Notes: generated by a model from the letters alone, not told the origin. A stretch of 64,000 nucleotides of DNA from Anaerobaca sp035448545 (GCA_035448545.1 DAOTJE010000009.1:1-64000), one strand, 5' to 3'; shown: positions 1-8,045, counted from the first letter of the stretch. Made by a program: numbers and translations.

Positions 1-2
1 GT

Positions 3-30
3 CAATCATCAATCCGCAATCACCAATCCC
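3..30. repeat. Four tandem CAATCNN heptamers at the RHS 5' edge
   Basis: Four consecutive 7-base units of form CAATCNN start at 3, 10, 17 and 24. They sit just before the YEYD motif, where RHS proteins normally encode the DGLGSV-type strand. The array may continue to the left of the window. It resembles the short heptanucleotide tandem repeats found in some bacterial genomes, and may mark a junction where the RHS gene was truncated. Confidence 0.6.
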
Positions 31-986
31 AGGCGGTCTACGAGTACGACGTCTATGGCCAGGTCGCCGCCTCCGACCCGAACCATCCCAACCGCTTCAT
101 GTTCACGGGCCGCGAGTTCGACAAGGAGACCGGCCTCTACTACTACCGCGCCCGCTACTACAACGCATCCATCGGCCGCTTCCTCCAGACCGACCCCATC
201 GGCTACCAAGGGGGAGTCAACCTGTACAGTTATTGTCTGAACAATCCGCTTGGAATGACTGATGCCTCGGGTTGCGATCCATGCGATCCTTGCGACTTGG
301 AGAATCTGAGTGGCTACGTCATGGATGGTGATACTCTCTGGGCAATCACGGGCGATTGGAACCTCGAAGGGATATGCTTCTGCTTCAATGTTGAGCCTGG
401 AGGGGTCACAAAGTTCGCATACCCTAACGATGTTCCCATTTACGTGATTGATCGGGAGAACTACGAATATGTACGATGGCAACCGGCGGATGGGAATCCC
501 GTCATGCATGGCAGGCACCTTATTGCAGATTGGGGAACCGACCCTACCGTAGAAGATACGGGCCCGCCTGCCGGCGACAGTGACGGGGGAGGCATCGGAG
601 TCACTCCACCGCTGCAGAGCCCTTGGTCGGTGTTCTGGGGTGAGTACTCTCATGCCTGCTACGGAGTGGTAAATGCAATGCTGGGTGGGTTATTCGAGAC
701 GGAGTCTGGTATCCCCTATATGATTTCTTCCGCTGTGCGCGACTGGTCCACGGGGGAGAGCTTTAAAAGCGGCGAAACCGGATGGCAGATTGCAGAAACA
801 GCTCTAATAACCGCGGCGGGACTCAGGATTGCCGGTGTCGATCCATGGATCGGAACGGCCGGCCTCCATGGCCCCCATCACGGGATGGGTTATCACTTCG
901 AGATAATTCTCAGAGGGCCCAGCGGCACGAATCTCAAGGTAATAATGCCTGGAACGTCAGACTGGATATTCATCGGCTTTAAGTAG
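3..986 (+). CDS. RHS-repeat core C-terminus with variable toxin-like tip (5' partial)
   Basis: This frame is open to the window edge, so only the end of a polymorphic RHS/YD protein is present. The hallmark RHS-associated core is clear: YEYDVYGQV, then FTGREFDKETGLYYYRARYY and the IGRFLQTDPIGY block, ending in NNPLGMTDASG near base 272. Everything after that (about 235 residues) is the variable tip. It has a Cys-rich stretch (CDPCDPC), an Asp/Gly linker near 570-600 and a final LHGPHHGMGYHFE segment followed by a strand-rich end. In RHS systems such tips are usually toxins, and the HH...H.E arrangement would suit a metal-dependent enzyme, but I do not recognise the family. The gene stops 17 bases before a small gene that resembles Imm32 immunity proteins, which supports a toxin/immunity reading. 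Heptad repeats lie at the extreme 5' edge. Confidence 0.8.
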   Translation, partial: QSSIRNHQSQAVYEYDVYGQVAASDPNHPNRFMFTGREFDKETGLYYYRARYYNASIGRFLQTDPIGYQGGVNLYSYCLNNPLGMTDASGCDPCDPCDLENLSGYVMDGDTLWAITGDWNLEGICFCFNVEPGGVTKFAYPNDVPIYVIDRENYEYVRWQPADGNPVMHGRHLIADWGTDPTVEDTGPPAGDSDGGGIGVTPPLQSPWSVFWGEYSHACYGVVNAMLGGLFETESGIPYMISSAVRDWSTGESFKSGETGWQIAETALITAAGLRIAGVDPWIGTAGLHGPHHGMGYHFEIILRGPSGTNLKVIMPGTSDWIFIGFK

Positions 987-1003
987 TACGGGGGTGTAAG
1001 AAC

Positions 1004-1237
1004 ATGGCAAGCGAATTCGAAAAGCCCGATTTCGAAAAGAAGGATTTGGAACTGAGATTCGAGAACGGTGTAGTGTGCATATACGGAACGGCGTATGGAC
1101 TCGGCAAGTTAGCCAAGTGGTGTGCGCAACTGATTGAACGACCAAATGAAGGGCACATTCACATGGAGCACTATGGGCTTCTGACGGACAAGTCATTGAG
1201 AGGGGTGATCGCGATTTTCGCGAAGGACGAGGCCTAA
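1004..1237 (+). CDS. Imm32-like immunity protein (putative)
   Basis: A 77-residue acidic protein is encoded directly after the RHS tip, with a GGGGGTG-type Shine-Dalgarno just before the ATG. The pattern of an N-terminal strand ending in VCIYGTAYGLGKLAKW, then HIHMEHYGLLTDKSLRGVIAIF, resembles the Imm32 family of small immunity proteins, in which a helix of the type GL..LA..L is followed by an H-x-H-x-E/D strand and a terminal beta-hairpin. Family assignment is from memory of that pattern. The position (17-base gap behind a toxin-like RHS tip, same strand) is the usual one for a cognate immunity gene. Its likely job is to bind and neutralise the tip domain in the cytoplasm of the producer. 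Confidence 0.6.
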   Translation: MASEFEKPDFEKKDLELRFENGVVCIYGTAYGLGKLAKWCAQLIERPNEGHIHMEHYGLLTDKSLRGVIAIFAKDEA

Positions 1238-1268
1238 ATATGCACACCCACTGGTTTTACGTAGATAT

Positions 1269-1530
1269 ATGACGAATATTTGCGATAGGTGGGTGATGGA
1301 GGGTCGGCGCGCAGCGGGCGGTTCGTTGCTGGATGGGGTGCTTCAGGACCGGATCAGCGGGGAGGTGGGCTGGGGGCAGATCACCTACACCTACGACCCC
1401 TCCGGCCGGCGGATCGCCAAGGACGTCGATGGCGTGGTGACCAAGACGGCTGGTGGGCCGGAGCCCATCCGGCATGTGACGAATCCACCCAGGTGGCAGC
1501 ATGGAACCGAAATAGAACTGGAGCGGCACG
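1269..1530 (+). pseudogene. RHS repeat remnant
   Basis: Around bases 1375-1440 the + strand encodes GQITYTYDPSGRRIAKDVDG, a textbook YD/RHS repeat ending in GRRIAK. It is preceded and followed by sequence that does not continue the RHS pattern, and no RHS core motif follows before the next small gene. This is best read as a leftover repeat from a displaced RHS C-terminal cassette. Such fragments commonly accompany orphan toxin or immunity genes downstream of active RHS loci. Confidence 0.6.
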
Positions 1531-1788
1531 ATGGACGATTGGAGAATCAGGAACCAGGAAAACTACCTGATCGGTGTCTGGCTGACGAAGAAGAAATACT
1601 CGAAATGGAGCGATTCCTGGGAGCATGACCATTGTGAATTCTGCAGCGCTACGATCTCTGAATTAGAAAATGACCTCAACGAGGGTTATGCAACAGATGA
1701 TGACTACCACTGGATTTGCGAAACGTGCTATCAGGACTTTAAGGAGCGATTCCAGTGGAAATTGCGGAATACGGGTGATGAACCTTAG
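1531..1788 (+). CDS. Small zinc-ribbon-like protein, orphan cassette gene
   Basis: An 85-residue protein preceded by GGAG seven bases before the ATG. It carries two Cys pairs, CEFC at residues 35-38 and CETC at 63-66, with the block GYATDDDYHWICETC and a terminal YQDFKERFQWKL. The two CxxC knuckles 24 residues apart suggest a single zinc site. I recognise the sequence as a recurrent small family but know no established function. It lies behind an RHS remnant and so may be an orphan immunity or accessory gene; that is inference. A clear paralog with identical Cys spacing is at 12871-13110 on the other strand, but there Cys38 is replaced by a TGA codon. Confidence 0.65.
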   Translation: MDDWRIRNQENYLIGVWLTKKKYSKWSDSWEHDHCEFCSATISELENDLNEGYATDDDYHWICETCYQDFKERFQWKLRNTGDEP

Positions 1789-1825
1789 CACATGATGCGC
1801 CTTCGGGGGATAGGAGAGCGGATAA

Positions 1826-1848
1826 GGTCAGGCCTTTTGATAATCATC
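1826..1848 (+). repeat. Conserved 23-base block behind zinc-ribbon gene, copy 1
   Basis: The block begins GGTCAGGCCTTT and ends TCATC. It recurs with 20 of 23 identities in inverted orientation at 12791-12813, where it likewise follows the paralogous zinc-ribbon gene. The AGGCCT core is self-complementary. It may be a piece of a duplicated cassette or a dispersed repeat; no terminator structure is evident. Confidence 0.55.
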
Positions 1849-1962
1849 GACGTGGAGGACGCTGGGGCGGCGGCCGGACACGGGGCGGAACCAAGCAGGC
1901 GAAAGGACGGCTTGTCTGTCGTCGGCATCGGCGGGACTGCTGCGTTTGGCGTCGCGTCGAAT

Positions 1963-3618
1963 CTACTGCGGCGTGCGGCGCATTTTCTTGAAGGCGTTGA
2001 TCAGGCCGTTAGTGGAGGCATCGTGCGACGTCACTTCCCTGTCGTCCTTCAGCTCAGGCAGGATGGCTCCGGCCAACTGCTTGCCCAGCTCGACGCCCCA
2101 TTGATCGAAGCTGAAGATGTTCCAGATCACTCCCTGGACGAAGATTTTGTGCTCGTACATGGCGATGAGCGAGCCGAGGGTCCGCGGCGTGATCTTCTTG
2201 ACGAGGATCGAGTTGGTGGGCCGGTTGCCGGCAAAGACCTTAAACGGCAGCAGGCTGCGGATTTCCTCGTCGCTCTTGCCGGCCGCACGCAGCTCCGACT
2301 CCACTTCCGTTTCGCTCTTGCCCTTCATCAGGGCCTCGGTCTGGGCAAAGAAATTGGACAGCAGGATCGTGTGGTGGTCGGCGAGTGGGTTGTGCGTCTG
2401 GGCCGGCGCGATGAAGTCGCACGGGATCAGCTTGGTGCCCTGATGGATGAGCTGGTAGAAGGCGTGCTGGCCGTTCGTCCCAGGCTCGCCCCAGACGATC
2501 GGGCCGGTCTGGTGCGCGACGGGCCTGCCGTCGCGGCCGACCGACTTGCCGTTGCTCTCCATGTTCCCCTGCTGGAAATAGGCCGCGAAGCGATGCAGAT
2601 ACTGATCGTAAGGCAGGATCGCCTCGGTCTCGGCACCGAAGAAGTTGTTGTACCAGATGCCGATCAGCGCCAGCAGGACCGGGATGTTGCGTTCCAGAGC
2701 CGCCGTACGGAAGTGGTTGTCCATGGCGTGCGCGCCTTCGAGCAGCTCGCGGAAGTGGTCGAAGCCGATCGTGCAGGCGATGGACAGGCCGATGGCCGAC
2801 CAGAGGGAATAGCGACCGCCGACCCAGTTCCAGAAGACGAACATGTTGGCCGGATCGATGCCGAACTCCTCGACCTTGGCGCGGTTCGTCGAGACCGCCA
2901 CGAAGTGCCTGGCAATGTCGCTTTCCTTGGCCGTCCGGAGGAACCAATCGCGGGCCGAGTGGGCGTTGCGCATGGTCTCCTGCGTAGTGAAGGTCTTGGA
3001 GGCCACGATGAACAGCGTCGTCTCGGGGGCGACCCTGCGAAGCGTCTCGGCGATGTGGGTGCCGTCGACGTTGGAGACGAAATGGGGCCTGATATGCTTC
3101 CAATAGGGCCGCAGCGCCTCGGTGACCATGACCGGCCCGAGGTCCGAGCCGCCGATGCCGACGTTGACGATGTCCGTGATGGGCTTGCCCGTATAGCCTT
3201 TCCACCGGCCCGACAGGAGGTCGTCGGAAAAGGCCTCCATCTGGTCCAGGACCGCGTTGACCGCCGGCATGACGTCCTTGCCGTCGGCGAGGATCGGTTC
3301 GTTCGACCGATTGCGCAGCGCCACGTGCAGCACCGCCCGGCCCTCGGTCTCATTGATCCGTTCGCCGGAGAACATCGCCTCGATCGCCTTGGGGAGGCCC
3401 GTCTCGCGGGCCAGACACAGCAGCAGTTCCAGCGTCTTGCGCGTGATCCGGTTCTTGGAATAGTCGACGAGGATGTCTTCGAACTGCGTCGAGAAGGCGG
3501 CAAAACGATCCCGGTCCTGCGCGAACAGGTCCTTCATATGCAGGTCTTTGACCGTTTCAAAATGGTCGGCAAGCTGTTTCCAGGCCTGGGTTCGCGTCGG
3601 GTCCGTACGTCCTAACAT
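1963..3618 (-). CDS. pgi: Glucose-6-phosphate isomerase
   Basis: Interconverts glucose 6-phosphate and fructose 6-phosphate in cytoplasmic glycolysis and gluconeogenesis. The 551-residue length matches the long bacterial/eukaryotic Pgi type. Family signatures are intact: VGIGGSDLGP in the first SIS domain, HFVSNVDGTHIAET, FIVASKTFTTQET, the active-site segment VWGEPGTNGQHAFYQLIHQG (general base Glu and ring-opening His) and VFAGNRPTNSILV. The frame stays open further upstream, but the ATG at 3618 is chosen because GAAAGGAAGGGG lies directly before it and the homologous N-terminus (a TQAWKQL-type helix) follows. It is a single gene, transcribed toward the RHS region, with no operon partner. 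Confidence 0.96.
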   Translation of the reverse strand: MLGRTDPTRTQAWKQLADHFETVKDLHMKDLFAQDRDRFAAFSTQFEDILVDYSKNRITRKTLELLLCLARETGLPKAIEAMFSGERINETEGRAVLHVALRNRSNEPILADGKDVMPAVNAVLDQMEAFSDDLLSGRWKGYTGKPITDIVNVGIGGSDLGPVMVTEALRPYWKHIRPHFVSNVDGTHIAETLRRVAPETTLFIVASKTFTTQETMRNAHSARDWFLRTAKESDIARHFVAVSTNRAKVEEFGIDPANMFVFWNWVGGRYSLWSAIGLSIACTIGFDHFRELLEGAHAMDNHFRTAALERNIPVLLALIGIWYNNFFGAETEAILPYDQYLHRFAAYFQQGNMESNGKSVGRDGRPVAHQTGPIVWGEPGTNGQHAFYQLIHQGTKLIPCDFIAPAQTHNPLADHHTILLSNFFAQTEALMKGKSETEVESELRAAGKSDEEIRSLLPFKVFAGNRPTNSILVKKITPRTLGSLIAMYEHKIFVQGVIWNIFSFDQWGVELGKQLAGAILPELKDDREVTSHDASTNGLINAFKKMRRTPQ

Positions 3619-3859
3619 ACCCCTTCCTTTCTCAATGCGCTCGCGTTTGCAGTCAGGGTGGGTCGTCGGCCCGCCCTGCCGATTATAAACGGCGGGCATT
3701 GTAAGAGCGGACACAGCCAAAGGCAAGCAACAGACTGAGCCTGTCTCGACTGCGGATTGGGCGGCAAGCACTGCGCCTTCGTGGGGACAGGACAATCCAC
3801 CGTCCGCCAGCCGAACCGAGCGTTCCGTCCACCCGGCGTGCGGGGCCGTCAGCAGATGC

Positions 3860-4243
3860 TCAGAGGCATTCGGTGTCGGCGGTCTGACCGGCTCGGCGTG
3901 TAGCCGCACGCAGTTCGTACTGGGCCTGGAGCCACCGGAGGAACGGGCGCGGATTGCTGCCGAGGCGACCGCCGACGCGCAGAGGCTTGGGCTCGCGGCT
4001 GCGCCAGAATTCCTCCGGGGTCGGCGCGCCGCTGTGCGCGCCGCGGTAGAGCGTGGTTTGTTTCCAATCGTAGACGGTGAAGATATCGCCTCGGTCGCTG
4101 GTGAAGACATGCTTACGGGAGATCTTGAAGCCGTCGCTGTCGCAGGCATCGCCGAAAAGCTCCACGAGGCCGGCCGGTGGGAACTCGAAGAGCGTCAGGC
4201 TGTCGACGCCGCTCGTATCGACCTTCGGATTCAGCTTATACAT
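3860..4243 (-). CDS. Hypothetical protein, 127 aa
   Basis: A soluble-looking 127-residue protein with no signal peptide or membrane segment. Its start is supported by TTGGAAGG about seven bases upstream of the ATG. Recognisable composition features are FEFPPAGLVELFGDACDSDGFK, a KHVFTSDRGDIFTVYDWKQT strand pair and the PTPEEFWRSRE segment, followed by a basic helix ending in LRAATRRAGQ. It looks like a compact alpha/beta protein, but I cannot name a family. It stands alone upstream of pgi, with a 241-base gap, so it may or may not be cotranscribed with it. Codon use is like that of its neighbours. Confidence 0.6.
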   Translation of the reverse strand: MYKLNPKVDTSGVDSLTLFEFPPAGLVELFGDACDSDGFKISRKHVFTSDRGDIFTVYDWKQTTLYRGAHSGAPTPEEFWRSREPKPLRVGGRLGSNPRPFLRWLQAQYELRAATRRAGQTADTECL

Positions 4244-5192
4244 TGCCGTTGCCTTCCAATCGGGTTCGTGTCAGGTCGCACGCAGAAGGCCGCGTTTCAT
4301 CCATTTTGATCGGCACGATCCTTCTGCGGGAAACACAGAATTCATTGTACCGAAAAGCCACATGATAGTTCGACGCGCAGATTGGATTCGGTGATAGGCA
4401 AATGGCGGAGCCGAATCAGCCTTTTGCTCATTCGGCGCCGCCATTCGAGAGGGGCCTGCGCGCCACGTGAACGCCGTCCGGCGTAGCTTCATAAACACCC
4501 GTCGGGCAAGCGGAGATTTCAGGGCAGGTTCGGAATCCGGCTCAGGTCGCCGGTGGCCGCCGCCTCCGGTTCAGGGCCCATGTAGTCGTCGGCGTATCGT
4601 AATCGATCCGGCCGGACTCCGAGATCAGGCCGGCACAGCGGCGGATCCGCCCGGCCTCGCGAAGGGGCTGTTCGATGGCCGGTGCGAGAAAAAGACGGTG
4701 TAGTAGGGATTCATCAGCGCGCAGGCTCGTCCATGCGGCAGGATATCCACCAAGGAGAAGCTCGTCAGGTGCCTCGGACCGGAGCGGCCCGATTCCCGGC
4801 TTCTCGGACCTGCCGTCCGATTCGTGGCAGTGTGCCCGGTCCGAATAAATAGTCATTGCCCCCGAATTGACGCAAAAGGCTTCCGGCCTTGTCCAGTCGA
4901 TTCATGACTGCATCCCAGTTTGCTATGCTTTGTGGACTGTCTGTGCGGTGCAGCATAGCAGCCCAGTCCGCACGCCACAATCGGCCTTTTGAGCAGCCGC
5001 AATCGAGAACGGCTCGGCTGTCGGACCGCCGGAGAACACGTATTCTCTGCGGTTGGGACTGGGCGAATCAAGCCTTTCCCCCAAGTCGGCCCGGACATTT
5101 GCCGAAAAAAGAGATCAGTAGGGACACGGAGTCGTCGAATTTACGGGAAGGCGCCGCAACACTGGAGAAGCGCGTTCTTCAGGAGTAGACCG
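4244..5192. other. Gene-poor stretch holding a decayed gene
   Basis: Apart from the alcohol dehydrogenase remnant at 4519-4771, I see no supported gene in these roughly 950 bases. Open frames on both strands lack start signals and recognisable motifs. The last bases supply the Shine-Dalgarno (AGGAG) of the CBS-domain gene. Confidence 0.5.
4519..4771 (-). pseudogene. Iron-containing alcohol dehydrogenase, C-terminal remnant
   Basis: Read on the minus strand, the sequence encodes SFSLVDILPHG followed by RACALMNPYYTVFF, a very characteristic Fe-ADH helix region in which the His binds iron. A frameshift follows: the next frame continues as LAPAIEQPLREAGRI, again typical of the family. A further frame change and internal loss lead to DDYMGPEPEAAATGDLSRI and a TGA at 4519, matching the usual C-terminus of these dehydrogenases. 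The N-terminal Rossmann part and most of the iron site are absent. It is a decayed gene, not a functional one. Confidence 0.7.
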
Positions 5193-6185
5193 ATGGAGTC
5201 TGTGGCTGAGGTAACCGAAACATCGAGCAACACGAATGCAGTCGTCCCCTGCGTATTCCCCGCGGCCGGCGGAACGCTGAGAGTACGCGACATCATGGGC
5301 AGGGAGATCGTCACGGCAAGCCCCGACGACACGGTCCTGGCCGCGGCCAAGCGAATGTCTGAGAACAATATCTCCTGCGTCGTCGTCACGGACGACGAGA
5401 TGGTCATCGGCATCCTGACCGACAAGGATATCCTCAAGGGAATCGCGGGCAACGACACGGATTTCCACCGATTGCACATCCGCCAGCGGATGTCCAGTCC
5501 CGTGGAGGTCATCGCACCGGAGGAATCAGTGCTTGTCGCGGGCAAAACCATGGAGGCCAAGGGCATCAAGCGTCTGCCCGTGGTCGACGGCGGCGTTCTG
5601 GTGGGCATCGTCACACAGACCGATGTCACACGGGGCCTGATCTCGATCAGCCCACTGGGGTCGGTCTCCGAGATCATGAGTACCCAGATCGCCACGGTGG
5701 ACACTGGAGCTACCGCGGCCGAGGCTGCTCGAATCATGGCCTCCCGCGGCATCTCCTGCCTGGTCGCGATGCATCGCCAGGAAGTGGCCGGCATGTTGAC
5801 CGAGAAGGACCTGCTCCGACGGGTGGTGGCGCTTCACAAGAACCCGGCTGCGACGCAGGTGGTCGAAATCATGTCCTTCCCGATCGTGAGCATCCCGCCG
5901 AGCTATTCGGTTCTGAGCGCGGGCAAGAAGATGGACACCATGCGGCTTCACCGCCTGGTGGTCATGGACCACCCCCGGAAGGTGTGCGGCATCGTCACCC
6001 AGAGCGACATCATGAAGGCGGTCCGCAATGAGCTGGAGCGTCTGGAGCAGAATCACCCCATGCTCCGGGCCGAACTGCGTCGCCTTGCCGGCCATCTCGT
6101 GGAGAACGCCGAGAGACTGCGTTGCTTCATCCACACGTTGCCCGACGCCGCGTTCGAGACGCCCCCGTTCGAACCGAGACGTTAG
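5193..6185 (+). CDS. Four-CBS-domain protein
   Basis: A 330-residue protein of two Bateman modules: CBS motifs at about residues 32-87, 98-150, 160-212 and 225-278. Each ends in the typical G-I-[VL]-T-x-x-D pattern (GILTDKDI, GIVTQTDV, GMLTEKDL, GIVTQSDI). CBS pairs usually bind adenosine nucleotides and report energy state. Here no catalytic or transport domain is attached, only a charged C-terminal helix of about 50 residues, so it is probably a stand-alone regulator acting on a partner that cannot be named. The start at 5193 is chosen for AGGAG seven bases upstream; the longer upstream frame lacks such a signal. No operon partner is evident. Confidence 0.88.
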   Translation: MESVAEVTETSSNTNAVVPCVFPAAGGTLRVRDIMGREIVTASPDDTVLAAAKRMSENNISCVVVTDDEMVIGILTDKDILKGIAGNDTDFHRLHIRQRMSSPVEVIAPEESVLVAGKTMEAKGIKRLPVVDGGVLVGIVTQTDVTRGLISISPLGSVSEIMSTQIATVDTGATAAEAARIMASRGISCLVAMHRQEVAGMLTEKDLLRRVVALHKNPAATQVVEIMSFPIVSIPPSYSVLSAGKKMDTMRLHRLVVMDHPRKVCGIVTQSDIMKAVRNELERLEQNHPMLRAELRRLAGHLVENAERLRCFIHTLPDAAFETPPFEPRR

Positions 6186-6377
6186 GAACGATGCCGGCCC
6201 GGTGGCGTTCGCACAGACTGCAAACCTGCGCCGTTTGCCCGTTACCCGGTCCATTGCCATACTTTATTTGGCTCCAATCAGAATACACATCCGGGGGCGG
6301 CGGAGGAGGCGCAGGCGGAGAGGATGCCCCCTGCTGAACGGTGTGCATTGAACTGGGAACTTCTGGGGAGAGACAAC

Positions 6378-6812
6378 ATGTCGATAATAACGCACGATAA
6401 CGACAAGAAGCGACCTGCCCGAAGCCTCGTATTGGTCTTGGTAGCATGGGTCTTCATCGGCGGGCAGGCCCTGCTGGCGGCGGGAAGCATCTACAACTAC
6501 AACGCCGTGAGTGCCAACCAGGATAAGACCAAGGATACGAAAGAGAAGGAAGCGGTGGAACCCAGCATGCCTTGGGGTCTCATCGGTCAGAGCTCCAACC
6601 GAGTGCGTCTGATCGCCATGCAGGCGGAGCCGGCCACCATCGGGAACATTGCGGTGTTCCTGGCCGTCGCCAACGCCCTGGGCTTGGCGGGCCTGATCCT
6701 GGGTCTGCTTTCCTGGTCGAAGTCGAATCACACCAGCGGCAGGTTGACCATCGCGGTCTCGGTGGCGGTCATCCTTGCCAATTCACTCCTGAACCTTGCC
6801 TGTGCCGCCTAG
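6378..6812 (+). CDS. Small integral membrane protein
   Basis: A 144-residue hypothetical protein with three hydrophobic segments: residues about 16-37 (LVLVLVAWVFIGGQALLAAG), about 88-109 (IAVFLAVANALGLAGLILGL) and about 121-143 (LTIAVSVAVILANSLLNLA). A charged Lys/Glu-rich stretch (KTKDTKEKE) follows the first helix. The start is set by CTGGGGAGAG six bases before the ATG. A conserved-looking motif SNRVRLIAMQAEPATIGNIA precedes helix two. I recognise no family. It would sit in the cytoplasmic membrane; no functional clue comes from its neighbours. Confidence 0.6.
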   Translation: MSIITHDNDKKRPARSLVLVLVAWVFIGGQALLAAGSIYNYNAVSANQDKTKDTKEKEAVEPSMPWGLIGQSSNRVRLIAMQAEPATIGNIAVFLAVANALGLAGLILGLLSWSKSNHTSGRLTIAVSVAVILANSLLNLACAA

Positions 6813-6826
6813 TTGACGGCAGTCGG

Positions 6827-7411
6827 TTACACAGACAGGCTGGCGACTGCAACAACCTGTTCGGCCGTCGCGCTCCTGCGGTAGACCACCGGCGCGACAT
6901 GGCTCACAACCGGTCCGATCGCCGCCATCGCCTCACTTCGCTGGGCGGTAGCGGTGATCAGTACCGGGCGGAACCCGAGTCTCCTCCACAGGGCCTCAGC
7001 AGAGCTGTTTCCCTGCACGTAGTTGACGGCCAGAAACTCCACCCTGTGCAGATGGAAGAAATCCAGCAGCCTCCTGACGATACGTCCGCCGATCCCCTGG
7101 TGCCTGTGGCCGGGCTCAACCCAGATATCGATCAGTTCGCCTGAATACGGCGGCACGTAGTCGGCATGGACCCAGATCTTCCCCATACCCATGCCAACCG
7201 CCTGGGCGGCTCGCTCTGCCGTGGCAATAAGCAGACAGGTGCCGTCGGCGGCGATTTGGGTCCGATAGTAACCGTATAGACGCCCCATGCTGTCGGGGCT
7301 GAGCCGCAGCATACGGGTGCCCATACAGACCGCGCTGTCCTGCAGAGCAATCTGCATTCTCACAAGCTCATCGACGTCCTCGGCCGTGGCAGGACGTATT
7401 TCGTACCGCAT
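6827..7411 (-). CDS. GNAT-family N-acetyltransferase
   Basis: A cytoplasmic acetyl-CoA-dependent transferase of about 194 residues. It starts with MRYEIRPATAEDVDELVRM, the usual GNAT strand-helix opening, and contains IDIWVEPGHRHQGIGGRIV, which is motif A with the R/Q-x-x-G-x-G/A acetyl-CoA pyrophosphate loop. FLAVNYVQGNSSAEALWRRLGF is the classic motif B ending (N...A...Y/W...GF). The substrate cannot be deduced. The ATG at 7411 fits the domain start; an in-frame GTG about 18 bases upstream, nearer an AAGGGG sequence, is an alternative. It converges on the small membrane-protein gene with a 14-base gap. Confidence 0.85.
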   Translation of the reverse strand: MRYEIRPATAEDVDELVRMQIALQDSAVCMGTRMLRLSPDSMGRLYGYYRTQIAADGTCLLIATAERAAQAVGMGMGKIWVHADYVPPYSGELIDIWVEPGHRHQGIGGRIVRRLLDFFHLHRVEFLAVNYVQGNSSAEALWRRLGFRPVLITATAQRSEAMAAIGPVVSHVAPVVYRRSATAEQVVAVASLSV

Positions 7412-7796
7412 ATCATTGCCCACTCTCACAGCCCCTTTGTCCGCATCTGGCCTGCCTGGAGGCAGTTCAGCAACACCACCGCCGACGGTGACGTGCCCCT
7501 TCGTCATCAACCATCGTCATGTTTGTTCTCGATGCATCTCCCGGTCAGTTAAGGGGAATGGCATTCCAAATCATCGCGGAGGTCAAAAATACGTAGTCTC
7601 CACAATACCCCCTGTGCCCCCAGGCATCCTGTCGGGCCCTGCCAGTGCTCCGGGCACGGGTCAGAAGCCTTCCTGTTGGACCGGCGCAAACCATTTGGGC
7701 ACCGCCGGGATTAGTTTCTATATTTTGTGTGAGGTGATCGTGTGCGGCGCAGATGCCGTACGAAGCAACCAGCTATCCTGCCAGGGGAGGAGAGTC
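7412..7796. other. Intergenic region, no gene seen
   Basis: Divergent intergenic stretch between the acetyltransferase and the RHH gene. A TATATT near 7720 could be a weak -10 for the RHH gene, but there is no good -35. The strong CAGGGGAGGAGAG Shine-Dalgarno lies at the right end. I see no RNA gene or riboswitch. Confidence 0.4.
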
Positions 7797-8045
7797 ATGA
7801 AAACGATCCAGATATCCGATGAGCTGTTCGATGAACTGAAGAGCCTGGTTGTGGACCCGTTCGACGACACGCCGGACTCGGTGATCGGCCGCCTGATCCA
7901 GATCGTCAAGAAGGCAAAGAGCCGCTGGTCGCCGCTGGAGGCCGCGGTTACGTCGGCGGTCGAGGAACCCCAGGTTCAGCTCAAGACCCATAAGCGCGAA
8001 TCGAAGCAGTTCTCCGAGGATACAGAGCCTGTCGTCCTCCTGTAG
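7797..8045 (+). CDS. Ribbon-helix-helix-like (SeqA-N-like) small protein
   Basis: An 82-residue protein beginning MKTIQISDELFDEL, then VDPFDDTPDSVIGRLIQIV. A short strand followed by two helices, with the P-x-D-S-V-I-x-R-L pattern, is the arrangement of ribbon-helix-helix dimers and closely resembles the N-terminal oligomerisation domain of SeqA. The rest is a charged, probably disordered tail. It could be a small DNA-binding regulator or an antitoxin-like protein, but no toxin gene is adjacent. The start is unambiguous because of the purine-rich GGGGAGGAGAG before the ATG. It lies alone between non-coding stretches. Confidence 0.65.
   Translation: MKTIQISDELFDELKSLVVDPFDDTPDSVIGRLIQIVKKAKSRWSPLEAAVTSAVEEPQVQLKTHKRESKQFSEDTEPVVLL

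Noticed and set aside
1792..3615. A 607-codon open frame antisense to pgi
   Set aside because: pgi signatures on the minus strand are unambiguous; the + frame is a composition shadow.
3619..4149. N-terminal extension of pgi
   Set aside because: Residues upstream of the chosen ATG are low-complexity and unlike the family, and a good Shine-Dalgarno lies at 3618.
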